Below, one piece after another: positions 46,802 through 55,495 of a DNA stretch of 64,000 nucleotides (its first letter is position 1; the number at the start of each line of letters is the position of its first letter). This stretch comes from Simiduia agarivorans SA1 = DSM 21679 (GTDB lineage: Bacteria > Pseudomonadota > Gammaproteobacteria > Pseudomonadales > Cellvibrionaceae): positions 2,266,001 to 2,330,000 of the forward strand of contig NC_018868.3 in NCBI RefSeq assembly GCF_000305785.2. The letters run 5' to 3'. The notes beneath the pieces were generated by a model. The model saw only the letters and a list, made by a program, of their open reading frames with translations. It did no database searches and was not told the DNA's origin. A program made the position numbers and the translations under genes.

Positions 46802-48622
46802 TTAGTCATGCTGCACCGTCAGCTCATAAAAGGTGACTGATGCATAATCGGGCGAGGCGGTACCGGTGTTGTTCTGGTTATACAAGCCGGCCTTGAAGTA
46901 CATATAGTCGTCTTTGTAAAAATCAGAAATCGTAATGGCGTTGATATCGCTGCTATTGTTGATCAACACTTTTGAGCGTGTTTTGGTGTAAGCGATGGCG
47001 TCCGCCGTGGTGTAAGTGTTACCGTCATAGGTCACTGTCACCGTCAGCTGGTCGCCCACCAATTTGATCTCGTACTCCCATTCGGCACCCAGCGGAATAC
47101 CATTGGCTGGCTCTTCGACGGACGATGCATTGGCGTCTGTATCGTTTTTGTCGGTAAAGCCAATCACATTGATGCGATCAACCGGACTGCCACTGGCACC
47201 ATCCACCGTAAAAAATACTGAACCCTTGGTGTGACCAGGTAGTTTGCGATAGTAAATTTTTACCGGTTCATGGTCTGCGCCGTGAATCTGACCCACAATA
47301 ATTCGACCGATCTGGTCTGTACTGGTGGCATCCACACTGACCGTATTCACCTTCAAGCGCGCGCGCATGGTGCCATTCACACCGCCTACCAATGTCTGAT
47401 TTTCAACCGGCGCCTCACTGGTGACCCAGTTATTTTTGGTAAAGCCTTTTACGTTGGCGGAAGAGTCATAGTATTCACTGATCAACTCCCTCAACTCACT
47501 GCGCACAAAGCTCGAGTTGGTAGATGTACTGCCTTTGTTTGGCGCCCTGAATGTCGGGCAACCTTCGCTGTCAAAGGTCAGGTCTGCGCCAATATTGGTG
47601 CGATCAATCAGGTCCTGAATATCGGATGCGTCATTGCGCGAAACACCATCGGATACGGTATAACCCCAGCGGGATAGATCCATATCCGCACAGGTTCCGG
47701 TGGGCGTTGGCGTTGGCGTTGGCGTTGGCGTTGGTGTAGGCGTTGGTGTTGGTGTTGGCGTCACAGAGCCGGCGCTGAATACATCGGCTTCGGTCAGGCT
47801 GTTCCAGCTGTTGCTGCTGTTGCCGTTACCCACATAGCGCACGTAGCGAGCCGAGCTGGAAGGCACACTGAAGCGCTCCGCTTGCAGGCTGGTACCGGAG
47901 CTCACCAGCCCCGAAGCCAACGTCGACCAGCTGCTGCCATTGGTGCTGGCCAGCAAATTGAAATAAGCCTGGCGCTGATCGCCCTTATAAAAGGCCAGAT
48001 CAACTGCATCCACTTGCTGGGTGCTGCCCAGATCCAGCGTCAACGTCTGGCCTGATCCGTTGGCGCTCCAGCGAGTGTCAAAATTATTATCCAATACATT
48101 GACCGCCACGTTGCCATCGTCGGCACTGGCCGAAACGCTCTGCACGGTAATCGGTGTCAGGCTGCCGCCTGCTTCCGATTCAAAACTGACTTCGGTGATA
48201 CTGTTCCAATCATTCGAACTATTACCTAAACCAACCAGCCGCAGATAACGTCCGGCGGCACCACTCACAGCAAAGGCTTCGAAATCCAATGTTGAACCGG
48301 AGCTCACGCCGTCGTATACCACTGACCAGTCGGTGCCATTGGCAGACGTGGCAATCTGAAACTGGGTTGTGCGCTCGTTACCTTTATAGAACGCAATATT
48401 CATCGCGCCGAATATCTGGCTGCTACCAAAATCATATTGCAGGTATTGCCCTGCACCTTGCGCCGACCAGCGCGACTCGGGTTCCAGAGAGCCATCCAGT
48501 GTGTTGGCGGCCACATGCCCATCATTGCCACTATCGGACACATTCACAGGGCTCAACGCATAGGCGGCACTTCCAATAGCCATCGCCAGCGGAAGCAGAA
48601 GGAAAGGGTTTGCTCTTTTCAT
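46802..48622 (-). CDS. Alginate lyase, PL7/PL18 superfamily, with two F5/8 type C domains
   Basis: A 606-residue secreted enzyme (signal ending AAYA). Two F5/8 type C (CBM32-like) domains at about 24-155 and 160-288 share the pattern DGNVAVNVLDNNFDTRWSA and SLTEADVF/SITEVSFE. A Thr-Pro linker (about 291-310) leads to the lyase domain with SFVRSELREL, VGQIHGADHEPVKIYYRK and DYMYFKAGLYNQNNTG. It is close to the enzyme at 44948-46294 in the lyase part but has different binding domains. Two cysteines (CADMDL, EGCPTF) may form a disulfide. Confidence 0.9.
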   Translation of the reverse strand: MKRANPFLLLPLAMAIGSAAYALSPVNVSDSGNDGHVAANTLDGSLEPESRWSAQGAGQYLQYDFGSSQIFGAMNIAFYKGNERTTQFQIATSANGTDWSVVYDGVSSGSTLDFEAFAVSGAAGRYLRLVGLGNSSNDWNSITEVSFESEAGGSLTPITVQSVSASADDGNVAVNVLDNNFDTRWSANGSGQTLTLDLGSTQQVDAVDLAFYKGDQRQAYFNLLASTNGSSWSTLASGLVSSGTSLQAERFSVPSSSARYVRYVGNGNSSNSWNSLTEADVFSAGSVTPTPTPTPTPTPTPTPTPTPTGTCADMDLSRWGYTVSDGVSRNDASDIQDLIDRTNIGADLTFDSEGCPTFRAPNKGSTSTNSSFVRSELRELISEYYDSSANVKGFTKNNWVTSEAPVENQTLVGGVNGTMRARLKVNTVSVDATSTDQIGRIIVGQIHGADHEPVKIYYRKLPGHTKGSVFFTVDGASGSPVDRINVIGFTDKNDTDANASSVEEPANGIPLGAEWEYEIKLVGDQLTVTVTYDGNTYTTADAIAYTKTRSKVLINNSSDINAITISDFYKDDYMYFKAGLYNQNNTGTASPDYASVTFYELTVQHD

Positions 48623-48686
48623 TGATTTAATCTCGTGTCATTCATTATTGGTTTTATGGAACACAACTCCCCGTCATACGGGCACC

Positions 48687-48878
48687 TCAGTCGACTGCAT
48701 CCTGCGGTTCATATCTGCCCTGAAAGTGGTATGAAATCATAGTCAGATAGATTAGTAAACCAAAGGTTAAAAATATTGCGACACAGGTCAGATAAGCGCT
48801 ATAGTCAAAGTGCCGGTATCCCATGGCCCCGGCAGAGTAGGCAGGAAGCACAATAATCAGTAAAATCTGTCTGATCAC
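48687..48878 (-). CDS. Possible small two-segment membrane protein
   Basis: A 63-residue frame opening with GTG at 48878, with two hydrophobic segments (ILLIIVLPAYSAGAMG and LTCVAIFLTFGLLIYLTMI) and a charged tail. The composition is that of a real membrane protein. There is no good ribosome site and the start overlaps the operator of the divergent regulator, so translation is uncertain; an ATG at 48824 is another start. Confidence 0.35.
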   Translation of the reverse strand: MIRQILLIIVLPAYSAGAMGYRHFDYSAYLTCVAIFLTFGLLIYLTMISYHFQGRYEPQDAVD

Positions 48879-48889
48879 TGCATCAGATT
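48864..48889. promoter_or_regulatory. Palindromic operator before the alginate regulator
   Basis: AATCTG...CAGATT (48864-48869 and 48884-48889) enclose an inner CTGAT...ATCAG pair. It ends 20 bp before the regulator ATG, which fits self-repression. Confidence 0.65.
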
Positions 48890-48908
48890 CAGTTATTCAG
48901 GAGCCAGC

Positions 48909-49664
48909 ATGAGCGGACGCCGCCTTTATCAGAACGTTGTTGACGAGATCAATAAACTGATCGACTCCGGCGATTACCCGCCGGGCAGCCGTCTGCCGCC
49001 AGAGCGGGATCTCGCCGAGCGCTTTGACGTCAGCCGGCTGACCATCCGCGAAGCCATCATCGCTCTCGAGGTGCTGGATAAAGTCAGAGTCAAGACCGGC
49101 TCCGGTGTGTACGTGAAAGAACCAGCGCATAAAGCAGTTGCAGGGGCACCATCGGATATTGGCCCGTTCGAACTGACCCAGGCACGCGCCGTCATTGAAG
49201 GTGAAGCGGCAGCCATCGCCGCCAGCATGATCACCGAGGAAGCGCTGAAAGAACTGGAAGGCACCCTGAAGTTAATGGCGCAAGAAAACGCCGAAGGCGA
49301 CCTGGCCGCGGCGGAAGCTGACCGGCAATTCCACCTGATTATTTCGCAGGCCACCAACAATGCCGCGCTGCTGATGACCATTAAACGATTGTGGGAAATC
49401 AGGGAAACTTCGGCGCCCATCGTGCGTGCCTATGAGGGCGTGTGCAAACTGAATGGCAAAAACCGGTTGGATGAACACCGCGCCATTTATGACGCACTCA
49501 AAGCCCGCGACGCCAACGCTGCGCGCAAGGCCATGCACCACCATTTTGCCCGCTTGATCGAATCCCTGCTGCACGTTTCCGAAGCTCAGGCTATTGAGGC
49601 TGCGCGACAGGAATCCCTGAAAAGCCGACAGCAATATTCGCTGGATCATTTGTTCAGCCGATAA
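48909..49664 (+). CDS. GntR/FadR-family regulator of the alginate locus
   Basis: A 251-residue FadR-type repressor. Winged helix about 5-75 (LYQNVVDEINKLIDSG, LPPERDLAERFDVSRLTIREAI, VKTGSGVYV). FCD domain about 85-230 with metal-site histidines in ADRQFHLIIS, DEHRAIYDAL and AMHHHFARL. It is similar in layout to the pectin regulator at 13877 but clearly a different protein. The TCTGAT/ATCAGA motif around it is its probable target. The ligand is likely an alginate-derived keto acid such as KDG; this is inference. GGAGCC precedes the ATG. Confidence 0.87.
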   Translation: MSGRRLYQNVVDEINKLIDSGDYPPGSRLPPERDLAERFDVSRLTIREAIIALEVLDKVRVKTGSGVYVKEPAHKAVAGAPSDIGPFELTQARAVIEGEAAAIAASMITEEALKELEGTLKLMAQENAEGDLAAAEADRQFHLIISQATNNAALLMTIKRLWEIRETSAPIVRAYEGVCKLNGKNRLDEHRAIYDALKARDANAARKAMHHHFARLIESLLHVSEAQAIEAARQESLKSRQQYSLDHLFSR

Positions 49665-49727
49665 CCCCGGTCAAACGCCTGCACGCCCTTAAGTGTGCAG
49701 GTGCCCCCCCGTTCAATAGTCGCCCTG

Positions 49728-49996
49728 AATGCTGAATACGGAGGCTGCGGTTTTCAACCCAGCCTTCCTTGGCAGTCATCGCAAGCCCTCAACCCCTGGC
49801 TCCTGCTTGCATACGACCGCCACGAACGGCGGAAGTGCACCAATTGCAGGAGCAAATTGGTGCCAGTACATCCATGGACGCCGAAGTGTCGGACCACGGT
49901 TCTTGCTCCTGCAAAACCGGCATTTGACTGACAGGGACGTCAGGAATGCCGAAACCGCATGGAGCAGTTTTCGGCCCCGCCATCCTTGGCGGTCAT
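49728..49996. repeat. Region with imperfect direct repeats
   Basis: Bases 49728-49778 and 49945-49996 are imperfect direct copies (shared words GGTTTTC/GTTTTC, CCTTGGCNGTCAT). Between them TGCAGGAGCAA (49845-49855) and its complement (49902-49912) form an inverted pair. No reliable gene in this 436-bp gap. Confidence 0.55.
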
Positions 49997-50019
49997 AAAA
50001 AAAGGCCGCTAATGCGGCC
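49997..50019 (-). terminator. Terminator of the SDR-kdgK2 transcript
   Basis: GGCCGC-TAAT-GCGGCC hairpin followed on the minus strand by seven T bases, about 80 bp after the kdgK2 stop. Confidence 0.85.
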
Positions 50020-50100
50020 GTAACGTGGGCGAGAGATGATTATGCGGTGCCCTTACCGCAAAAACGCGTTAACCAATCCAGTAAGCTATTTCGTTGCTGA

Positions 50101-51057
50101 TCAACCGGTCATTTCCGGGCGATCAAATCCTGCCATCAGGCGGCGCGGAATAATGGCGCCGCGATGCTGGATCACCAGGGCGGCCAAACGGTGTGCGGTT
50201 TTTGCCGACGCCACCGGATCTTTGCCACCAATGCGCTCGGCCAGATAGCCGGCATTAAAACTGTCACCCGCCGAGGTGGTATCCACTGGCCGCACCCGCT
50301 GGGCGGGCACAATCGTGTTCAATTCACCGGCGATGATGCTGGCACCTTCCGGCCCCTGCTTGATCACTAATTCCGGTATGCCGTAGTCGAGCAAACGCTG
50401 CTGGTGCTGCTGCAAGCCGCCATTGCCAAACAAGGCCTGCTCATCCTCCAGCGTCAACAGTGCCACATCCACCTGGCGATAGATCTGCTCAAACGCCCGG
50501 ACCGCGTCAGCCTTGTCGCCCCACAGTCGAGGCCGGTAATTTGAGTCGAACGCGACCTTACCGCCCGCCGCACGGTAGTGCTCCAGAAACCGCAGTAACC
50601 GACTGCGCGCTTCGGGCGGCAGTATCGCCAGACTGATACCCGTCAGATACAGCCATGGGTAGCGCATCAGCTGATCAAAAATCTGTTCGGCCCGGCCGGA
50701 ATCGTTGAATAGCTTGCGCGCTGGTGACTGATCGCGCCAATAGCTGAAGCTACGTTCACCAGTGGCATCTGTTGAAATCAGGTACATGCCGGGCGCGTGG
50801 TCGGGGATGCGCTGCACCTGCGCACATCCGACACCTTCCTGCTGCCACTGGTTGAGCAACCAATAGCTCATTTTGTCGTCGCCCACGGCGGTGACAAAAT
50901 CCACCGGGCAACCCAGGCGCGACAAATACACGGCGGTATTCAATACGTCGCCACCAAAGGCGAGGTTGGCGGGCAGCGAGCTGCCGGCGGAGGTGGCCGA
51001 CGCCAGAGAAATCTCCAGCATGCACTCCCCCAATACCGCTATTTTTACATCCGACAT
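50101..51057 (-). CDS. kdgK: 2-keto-3-deoxygluconate kinase (alginate copy)
   Basis: PfkB-family KDG kinase, 318 residues, the last shared step before KDPG aldolase. IAVLGECMLEIS, FGGDVLNTAVYLSRLG, RSFSYWRDQSPARKLF and the PfkB signature DTTSAGDSFNAGYL are all present. ATG at 51057, with GAGG upstream, 10 bp after the SDR stop; the longer start at 51090 lies within the SDR gene. It is a clear paralogue, not a copy, of the kinase at 18215. Confidence 0.93.
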   Translation of the reverse strand: MSDVKIAVLGECMLEISLASATSAGSSLPANLAFGGDVLNTAVYLSRLGCPVDFVTAVGDDKMSYWLLNQWQQEGVGCAQVQRIPDHAPGMYLISTDATGERSFSYWRDQSPARKLFNDSGRAEQIFDQLMRYPWLYLTGISLAILPPEARSRLLRFLEHYRAAGGKVAFDSNYRPRLWGDKADAVRAFEQIYRQVDVALLTLEDEQALFGNGGLQQHQQRLLDYGIPELVIKQGPEGASIIAGELNTIVPAQRVRPVDTTSAGDSFNAGYLAERIGGKDPVASAKTAHRLAALVIQHRGAIIPRRLMAGFDRPEMTG

Positions 51058-51067
51058 GCGATGGACC

Positions 51068-51820
51068 TCAGGAGTACCAGGTACCGCCATTCACATCCAC
51101 GTTGGCACCGGTCATATAGGATGCTTCGTCAGATGCCAGATACACGGCTGCCTTGGCGATTTCTTCTGAACGGCCTTCACGCTTCAGTGCGGCACCGCCA
51201 GCGACTTTTTCACGCACTTCGGGCTTGGTGAAAATGTTGTGGAAATCGGTATCGATCATGCCGGGGCACAGCGCGTTCACACGGATCTTCGGGCCCAGCT
51301 CTTTCGCCAGCGAACGGGTGTAGGTCATCACCGCACCTTTGGACGCGGCATAGGCAGCAGAACCCGGGCCACCGCCATCGCGCGCTGCTTGTGATGCGAA
51401 GGTCACAATCGAACCACCCTCAGACATCAAAGGCAGTGCCGCTTTAACGGTCAGGAACAGGGAGGTGACATTGAGGTCCATCACCTGGGTCCAGAATGCC
51501 TGATCGGCCTCTGCGGTGGTTTTACGGGCGACCAGACCGCCAGTGACGTGCATCAGCACATCCAACTTGCCAAAGCGTTCTTTAACGGTAGCCAGCGTAC
51601 GATCCACATCGGCCTGCTTGGTCAGGTCTGCCTGCAGCGCTACGGCTTCACCGCCCGCTGCTTCAATTTGGGCACAGACTTTATTGGCACCTTCAGCGCT
51701 GGCCATATAGGTCAGAACCACTTTTGCGCCCTGCGCCGCACTTTCAAGCGCGCAGGCTGCACCGATATCACGACCACCACCGGTGACCAGTACCACTTTT
51801 CCTTTCAATTTATCTGCCAT
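51068..51820 (-). CDS. Short-chain dehydrogenase, probable DEHU reductase
   Basis: A 250-residue SDR. TGGGRDIGAACA binds the cofactor, then the VTGG form of the usual NNAG, the catalytic set FASQAARDGGG...YAASKGA (Tyr-Lys), and CPGMIDTDFHNIF. In alginate-using bacteria an SDR reduces 4-deoxy-L-erythro-5-hexoseulose uronate (DEHU) to 2-keto-3-deoxygluconate. The position between the uronate transporter and kdgK2 supports this role. Distinct from KduD at 19961. Confidence 0.88.
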   Translation of the reverse strand: MADKLKGKVVLVTGGGRDIGAACALESAAQGAKVVLTYMASAEGANKVCAQIEAAGGEAVALQADLTKQADVDRTLATVKERFGKLDVLMHVTGGLVARKTTAEADQAFWTQVMDLNVTSLFLTVKAALPLMSEGGSIVTFASQAARDGGGPGSAAYAASKGAVMTYTRSLAKELGPKIRVNALCPGMIDTDFHNIFTKPEVREKVAGGAALKREGRSEEIAKAAVYLASDEASYMTGANVDVNGGTWYS

Positions 51821-51901
51821 GATTCCAACCTTCTCTCTTTGGATGCACCGGGCCTGAGCACGCAGACCCGGGATAATGTCTGAATAAGTTCACTCTAACT
51901 A

Positions 51902-51956
51902 AATCTGATACATCGGTCAACCAATTTGTCTGACTTAAACTCACGGCTATCAGACC
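51902..51956. promoter_or_regulatory. TCTGAT/ATCAGA operators before the SDR-kdgK2 operon
   Basis: AATCTGATACATCGG (51902-51916), TTTGTCTGAC (51925-51934) and CTATCAGACC (51947-51956) fill the gap between the transporter stop and the SDR ATG, so the SDR-kdgK2 pair has its own regulated promoter. Confidence 0.65.
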
Positions 51957-51974
51957 GATATAATCCTGCTTTCG

Positions 51975-53270
51975 TCACCGGGGTTTAAGCGGTTCGATCC
52001 GGGGGCACAATATCCACACCGCGGCCATCGCTGTGATGGCCAGTGCCGCGCCGATAACAAAAGCGGGGGTATAGTTGCCACCCGATGTCAGCCAGGGCAC
52101 CAAAGAGGTCAGCCCCACGGCGCCAAGCTTGGCTGCCATGCCGGCAAAACCCGCCAATGAGCCCACGGTTTTACCGCCAAACAAATCACTCGGCAGTGTT
52201 TGTACATTGCCAATAGCGGTCTGAAAGCCGAACAGAATCACAGCCATCAGCAGCACCGCTGTCACAGGCTCTCCGGGATTGGCCATAGCGAGCAGTGTGG
52301 GCAACATGATCAGACAGCCCAGGGTAATCACCAGCTTGCGGGTTTTGTCCACCGACCAACCGGCTTTCATCCGGTTCTGCGCCAGCAAGCCACCGAACCA
52401 GGCGCCGAACATGGCCCCTACATAAGGCACCCAGCCATAAATACCGATTTCCTTTACATTCATGCCGTAGACTTCGGACAAGTAAATGGGAATCCAGAAC
52501 ACAAACAACCACCAGATGGGATCGATAGCGGCAGAGGCGATGATCACACCCCAACTCTGCTTGCGGGACAGCATTTCCATCGTGCCTGGGTTGTAGCCAT
52601 CGTCGTCAGCTGAACCCGCAGACGAGTCGCTGCGCTGGCCGGTGAGAATGTACTCACGCTCCTCTTCGGAAATCCAGGGGTGACTTTTGGGCGGTGCTTT
52701 TACCAACACAATCCAGGGAATGAGCCACAGCAGGCCCACCAGACCGACAATCACAAAAATCATCTGCCAGGAAAAGTAGATAGTGAGAAACGCAATTAAC
52801 GGGATCGATATGATGCCGCCGATTGCCGCACCGGAGTTAAAAATTCCCTGCGCAAAGGCCCGCTCTTTGGTGGGGAACCACTCAGCATTGCCTTTGGTAG
52901 CGCCCGGCCAGTTACCGGCTTCGGCCACGCCCAAGATGGCGCGAAAAATACTGAAGGTCACTAAACCCTTGGCGAAAGCGTGAGCGGCAGTGGCCAGCGA
53001 CCAGATACCGATGGACAGCACAAAGCCCATACGGGTGCCCACCCAATCAAAGATCTTGCCGAAAATTGCCTGACCAAAGGCGTATGAAAAAACAAATATG
53101 ACTGAAATGAACGCGTAAATTTCTTTGCGCTCGTCCGGTGTTTTGTCCGGGTACAGGTCCTGCGAAATGGCAGGCCACAACACGTTAAGCGATTGACGAT
53201 CGATATAGTTGATGATGGTCGCCAGGGCGATTAACCCCACTACCCACCAACGCAGGCCTTTTATTTTCAT
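51975..53270 (-). CDS. MFS transporter, hexuronate (ExuT-like, ACS) family
   Basis: A 431-residue, 12-segment permease. ATG at 53270 has GGGGAG upstream. ATIINYIDRQSLNVLWP at segment 1 and GVAEAGNWPGATKGNAEWFP are signatures of the anion:cation symporter family that includes ExuT. It probably imports alginate monomers (DEHU or uronates) released by PL17. It starts at a TCTGAT operator. The pectin side uses a TRAP importer instead. Confidence 0.9.
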   Translation of the reverse strand: MKIKGLRWWVVGLIALATIINYIDRQSLNVLWPAISQDLYPDKTPDERKEIYAFISVIFVFSYAFGQAIFGKIFDWVGTRMGFVLSIGIWSLATAAHAFAKGLVTFSIFRAILGVAEAGNWPGATKGNAEWFPTKERAFAQGIFNSGAAIGGIISIPLIAFLTIYFSWQMIFVIVGLVGLLWLIPWIVLVKAPPKSHPWISEEEREYILTGQRSDSSAGSADDDGYNPGTMEMLSRKQSWGVIIASAAIDPIWWLFVFWIPIYLSEVYGMNVKEIGIYGWVPYVGAMFGAWFGGLLAQNRMKAGWSVDKTRKLVITLGCLIMLPTLLAMANPGEPVTAVLLMAVILFGFQTAIGNVQTLPSDLFGGKTVGSLAGFAGMAAKLGAVGLTSLVPWLTSGGNYTPAFVIGAALAITAMAAVWILCPRIEPLKPR

Positions 53271-53285
53271 AGTGACTCCCCTAAT

Positions 53286-53294
53286 AATCTGATC
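53286..53294. promoter_or_regulatory. TCTGAT operator before the MFS gene
   Basis: AATCTGATC lies 16 bp before the transporter ATG and inside the 3' end region next to the PL17 stop. Confidence 0.5.
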
Positions 53295-53308
53295 ACTGCA
53301 CGTGCGAA

Positions 53309-55495
53309 TTAATGATTTACCAACAGGTGTACGGGGCCCTGCCATTGAACGCGCTGTTCACCTAAGCTCAGCGCGTGCTGCCGCTCTGGCGCACGATCAT
53401 CAGCCAACACAATACGCAGCGTTTGGCCGGACACGGTGTCCAGTGTCAGCACCTGTGCACCCGGGTGTTGCTCGATAGCGGCGCGGGCTATTGCCGATCT
53501 CGGCTGGCTTACAGTTTCCGCGCGGCCGTCATAGTGACCGTGTTGTTCGAGCAACTGGACAAACTGCACTCCGCCGCTGGTTTCGGCACGGGCAATTAAT
53601 GCCTGATCCCTGCGCAGGTTGAACTCCGGGTCATTGGCACCCAGTTCAGCCACCAGCAAGGTCTGATCCGCCGGCGCCACCGCGGTGAGCGTGTAAAACC
53701 GGTTGTTGCTGAGCCAGCTTGCCTGCAGCGGCCGATGAGCTGCCGGCGCCAGTGTGGCCTTGTGCCACAAATGCTGATAGCCGTTTTGTGTGCCCAAAGG
53801 CTTCAACGCATCGGTGTTCACTGCCAGCTCACCGGAAAACGTCATCAGCTGGCCCTGAAAATGCACAGGCAGTTCATACACATGCTGCTCGTCGCTTTCG
53901 GCCGCCAGCAGATCAAGCACCAGAGGACCAGACAGCAACGGATGCTCCAGCAAAATCTGTGTGCGCGTCATCACCACACCTTTATAGGCATTGGCTTCAC
54001 GCGCGCTCACCAGCTGCCATTGCTCGCCGCGAACAAACTGCAATAGTTCCGGACTGGATTTGGACGCGCGCTTAACGCTGCCGTCAAAATGACTGGTGCG
54101 ATCCACCACCAGTGCGTTATGCGCCACAGTTTGCTTCGCCCAGCTGGTATTTTCCGGCAGGTAAATGCCACCTTGTTTGGGCTCCACGTTCAGGTAGCGA
54201 GCGGCACCGTAATCGCTGACGATTTCGGCACCCTGACTGTATAGTTGCCAGCCCAACCGATCGAAATGCCCGTGCCCCATGCCCTGGGACGCAGCCTTGA
54301 ACACCACGGTGGTATCACCCGCCCGCAACAATGCCACAGCGCCTTCGTCGCCATTGGGGCCATCGCGGAACAGCTGGCTGCTGAATGGAAATTGAACGTC
54401 GGCCGAGCGTGCCAAATCAACGGCAACACGCAGGCCATCACCCGTTAACACCACCTGATTCTGCTTGCGCGCGATCGCCAACAGATTTTTGTCCTGGGTT
54501 TTCGCGTAAGCAATGGATACGCCGTAAACCATTTCTATGGTATCCAGCCCCTTGTCTTTGATCGCGTCATTCAAGGGCAGGAAATAGTGGCCGTCGGTCA
54601 ATTGAATGGCGGCGTAAATGGCCTTGATCAGAATGCGGTCACGGTATTCAAAGATACCCATGCTGGGTTTGTGACGATCGAGCGCACGGGCAAACATCAC
54701 GAAAGGCAACAATGCATAGCGTTGGTAGTAAGGGCCTTCCGTGTAATAGCCATCGGGTGAAAACAGCTGATCCATCTGCTTCAGAAAGCCCGCCTTGCCG
54801 GATTGGTCCAATCCTTTCAGGGCGATATTGACGTAATAATCGTCTGCCAGAACCAAACCGGTCATGCCAACTGCCGCCGCGGCCCAGGTGCCATGATTGT
54901 GAACTTTGTTAAAGGTACTGGCGGATTCTTTCGACAAAAAGTCGGCATAGGGTCTCAGCAAACGGGATTCCACCTGCGCACGCTGATCCTCCGTCATGGC
55001 GGGTAACACCATGTCATAGGCCTGAATCACATAAGTCAGCCACCAGGCATCATTGAGAATCTGCCAGAACAATTTGCCCGGCGCCTGATGTTTGTGTTCA
55101 GGATGCAACCCCAGGGTCGGGTACAGATCCGCATAGCGAACCAATACCTCCGCCGCCCAATTGGCATAGCGCGGATCGCCCTTGATGGTGTAAAGCTGCC
55201 CGGCCTGGAAAAGCAGTAAGGCATTTTTTTTGTGGCGCTCATGGCTGTAACCACCACCCGGATCTTTTGGCAGCGGAATATCCAGCGCTTGCGCCATAGC
55301 AGCATCAACTTCAGTCTGAGCTTGCTGCAATGCGTCCGCAAAAAGAGGTGCAGATACGCCGTCCGCACGCTTCATTGCGGCCACGTCTTGCGCTGCCACC
55401 AACAAGTTCGGGTGCCTGGATACATCTGTATCGGACTCACAGGCACTCAATATAAGTGCAGTAACCACTATGGAGAAAAAAACACCGGCTCTCAC
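53309..55495 (-). CDS. Oligoalginate lyase, family PL17 (lipoprotein)
   Basis: A 728-residue periplasmic lipoprotein (signal ending LSACESD) that releases unsaturated monomers from alginate oligomers. The N-terminal alpha/alpha toroid has NHGTW (Asn200-His201) and GYYTEGPYYQRYAL with the likely catalytic tyrosine about 257. The C-terminal heparinase II/III-like part has GMGHGHFDRLGW (His about 408-410) and SDYGAARYLN. These match the known Alg17C residues (Asn201, His202, Tyr258, His415, Tyr450). The ATG overlaps the stop of the PL6 gene by four bases. Confidence 0.95.
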   Translation of the reverse strand: MRAGVFFSIVVTALILSACESDTDVSRHPNLLVAAQDVAAMKRADGVSAPLFADALQQAQTEVDAAMAQALDIPLPKDPGGGYSHERHKKNALLLFQAGQLYTIKGDPRYANWAAEVLVRYADLYPTLGLHPEHKHQAPGKLFWQILNDAWWLTYVIQAYDMVLPAMTEDQRAQVESRLLRPYADFLSKESASTFNKVHNHGTWAAAAVGMTGLVLADDYYVNIALKGLDQSGKAGFLKQMDQLFSPDGYYTEGPYYQRYALLPFVMFARALDRHKPSMGIFEYRDRILIKAIYAAIQLTDGHYFLPLNDAIKDKGLDTIEMVYGVSIAYAKTQDKNLLAIARKQNQVVLTGDGLRVAVDLARSADVQFPFSSQLFRDGPNGDEGAVALLRAGDTTVVFKAASQGMGHGHFDRLGWQLYSQGAEIVSDYGAARYLNVEPKQGGIYLPENTSWAKQTVAHNALVVDRTSHFDGSVKRASKSSPELLQFVRGEQWQLVSAREANAYKGVVMTRTQILLEHPLLSGPLVLDLLAAESDEQHVYELPVHFQGQLMTFSGELAVNTDALKPLGTQNGYQHLWHKATLAPAAHRPLQASWLSNNRFYTLTAVAPADQTLLVAELGANDPEFNLRRDQALIARAETSGGVQFVQLLEQHGHYDGRAETVSQPRSAIARAAIEQHPGAQVLTLDTVSGQTLRIVLADDRAPERQHALSLGEQRVQWQGPVHLLVNH

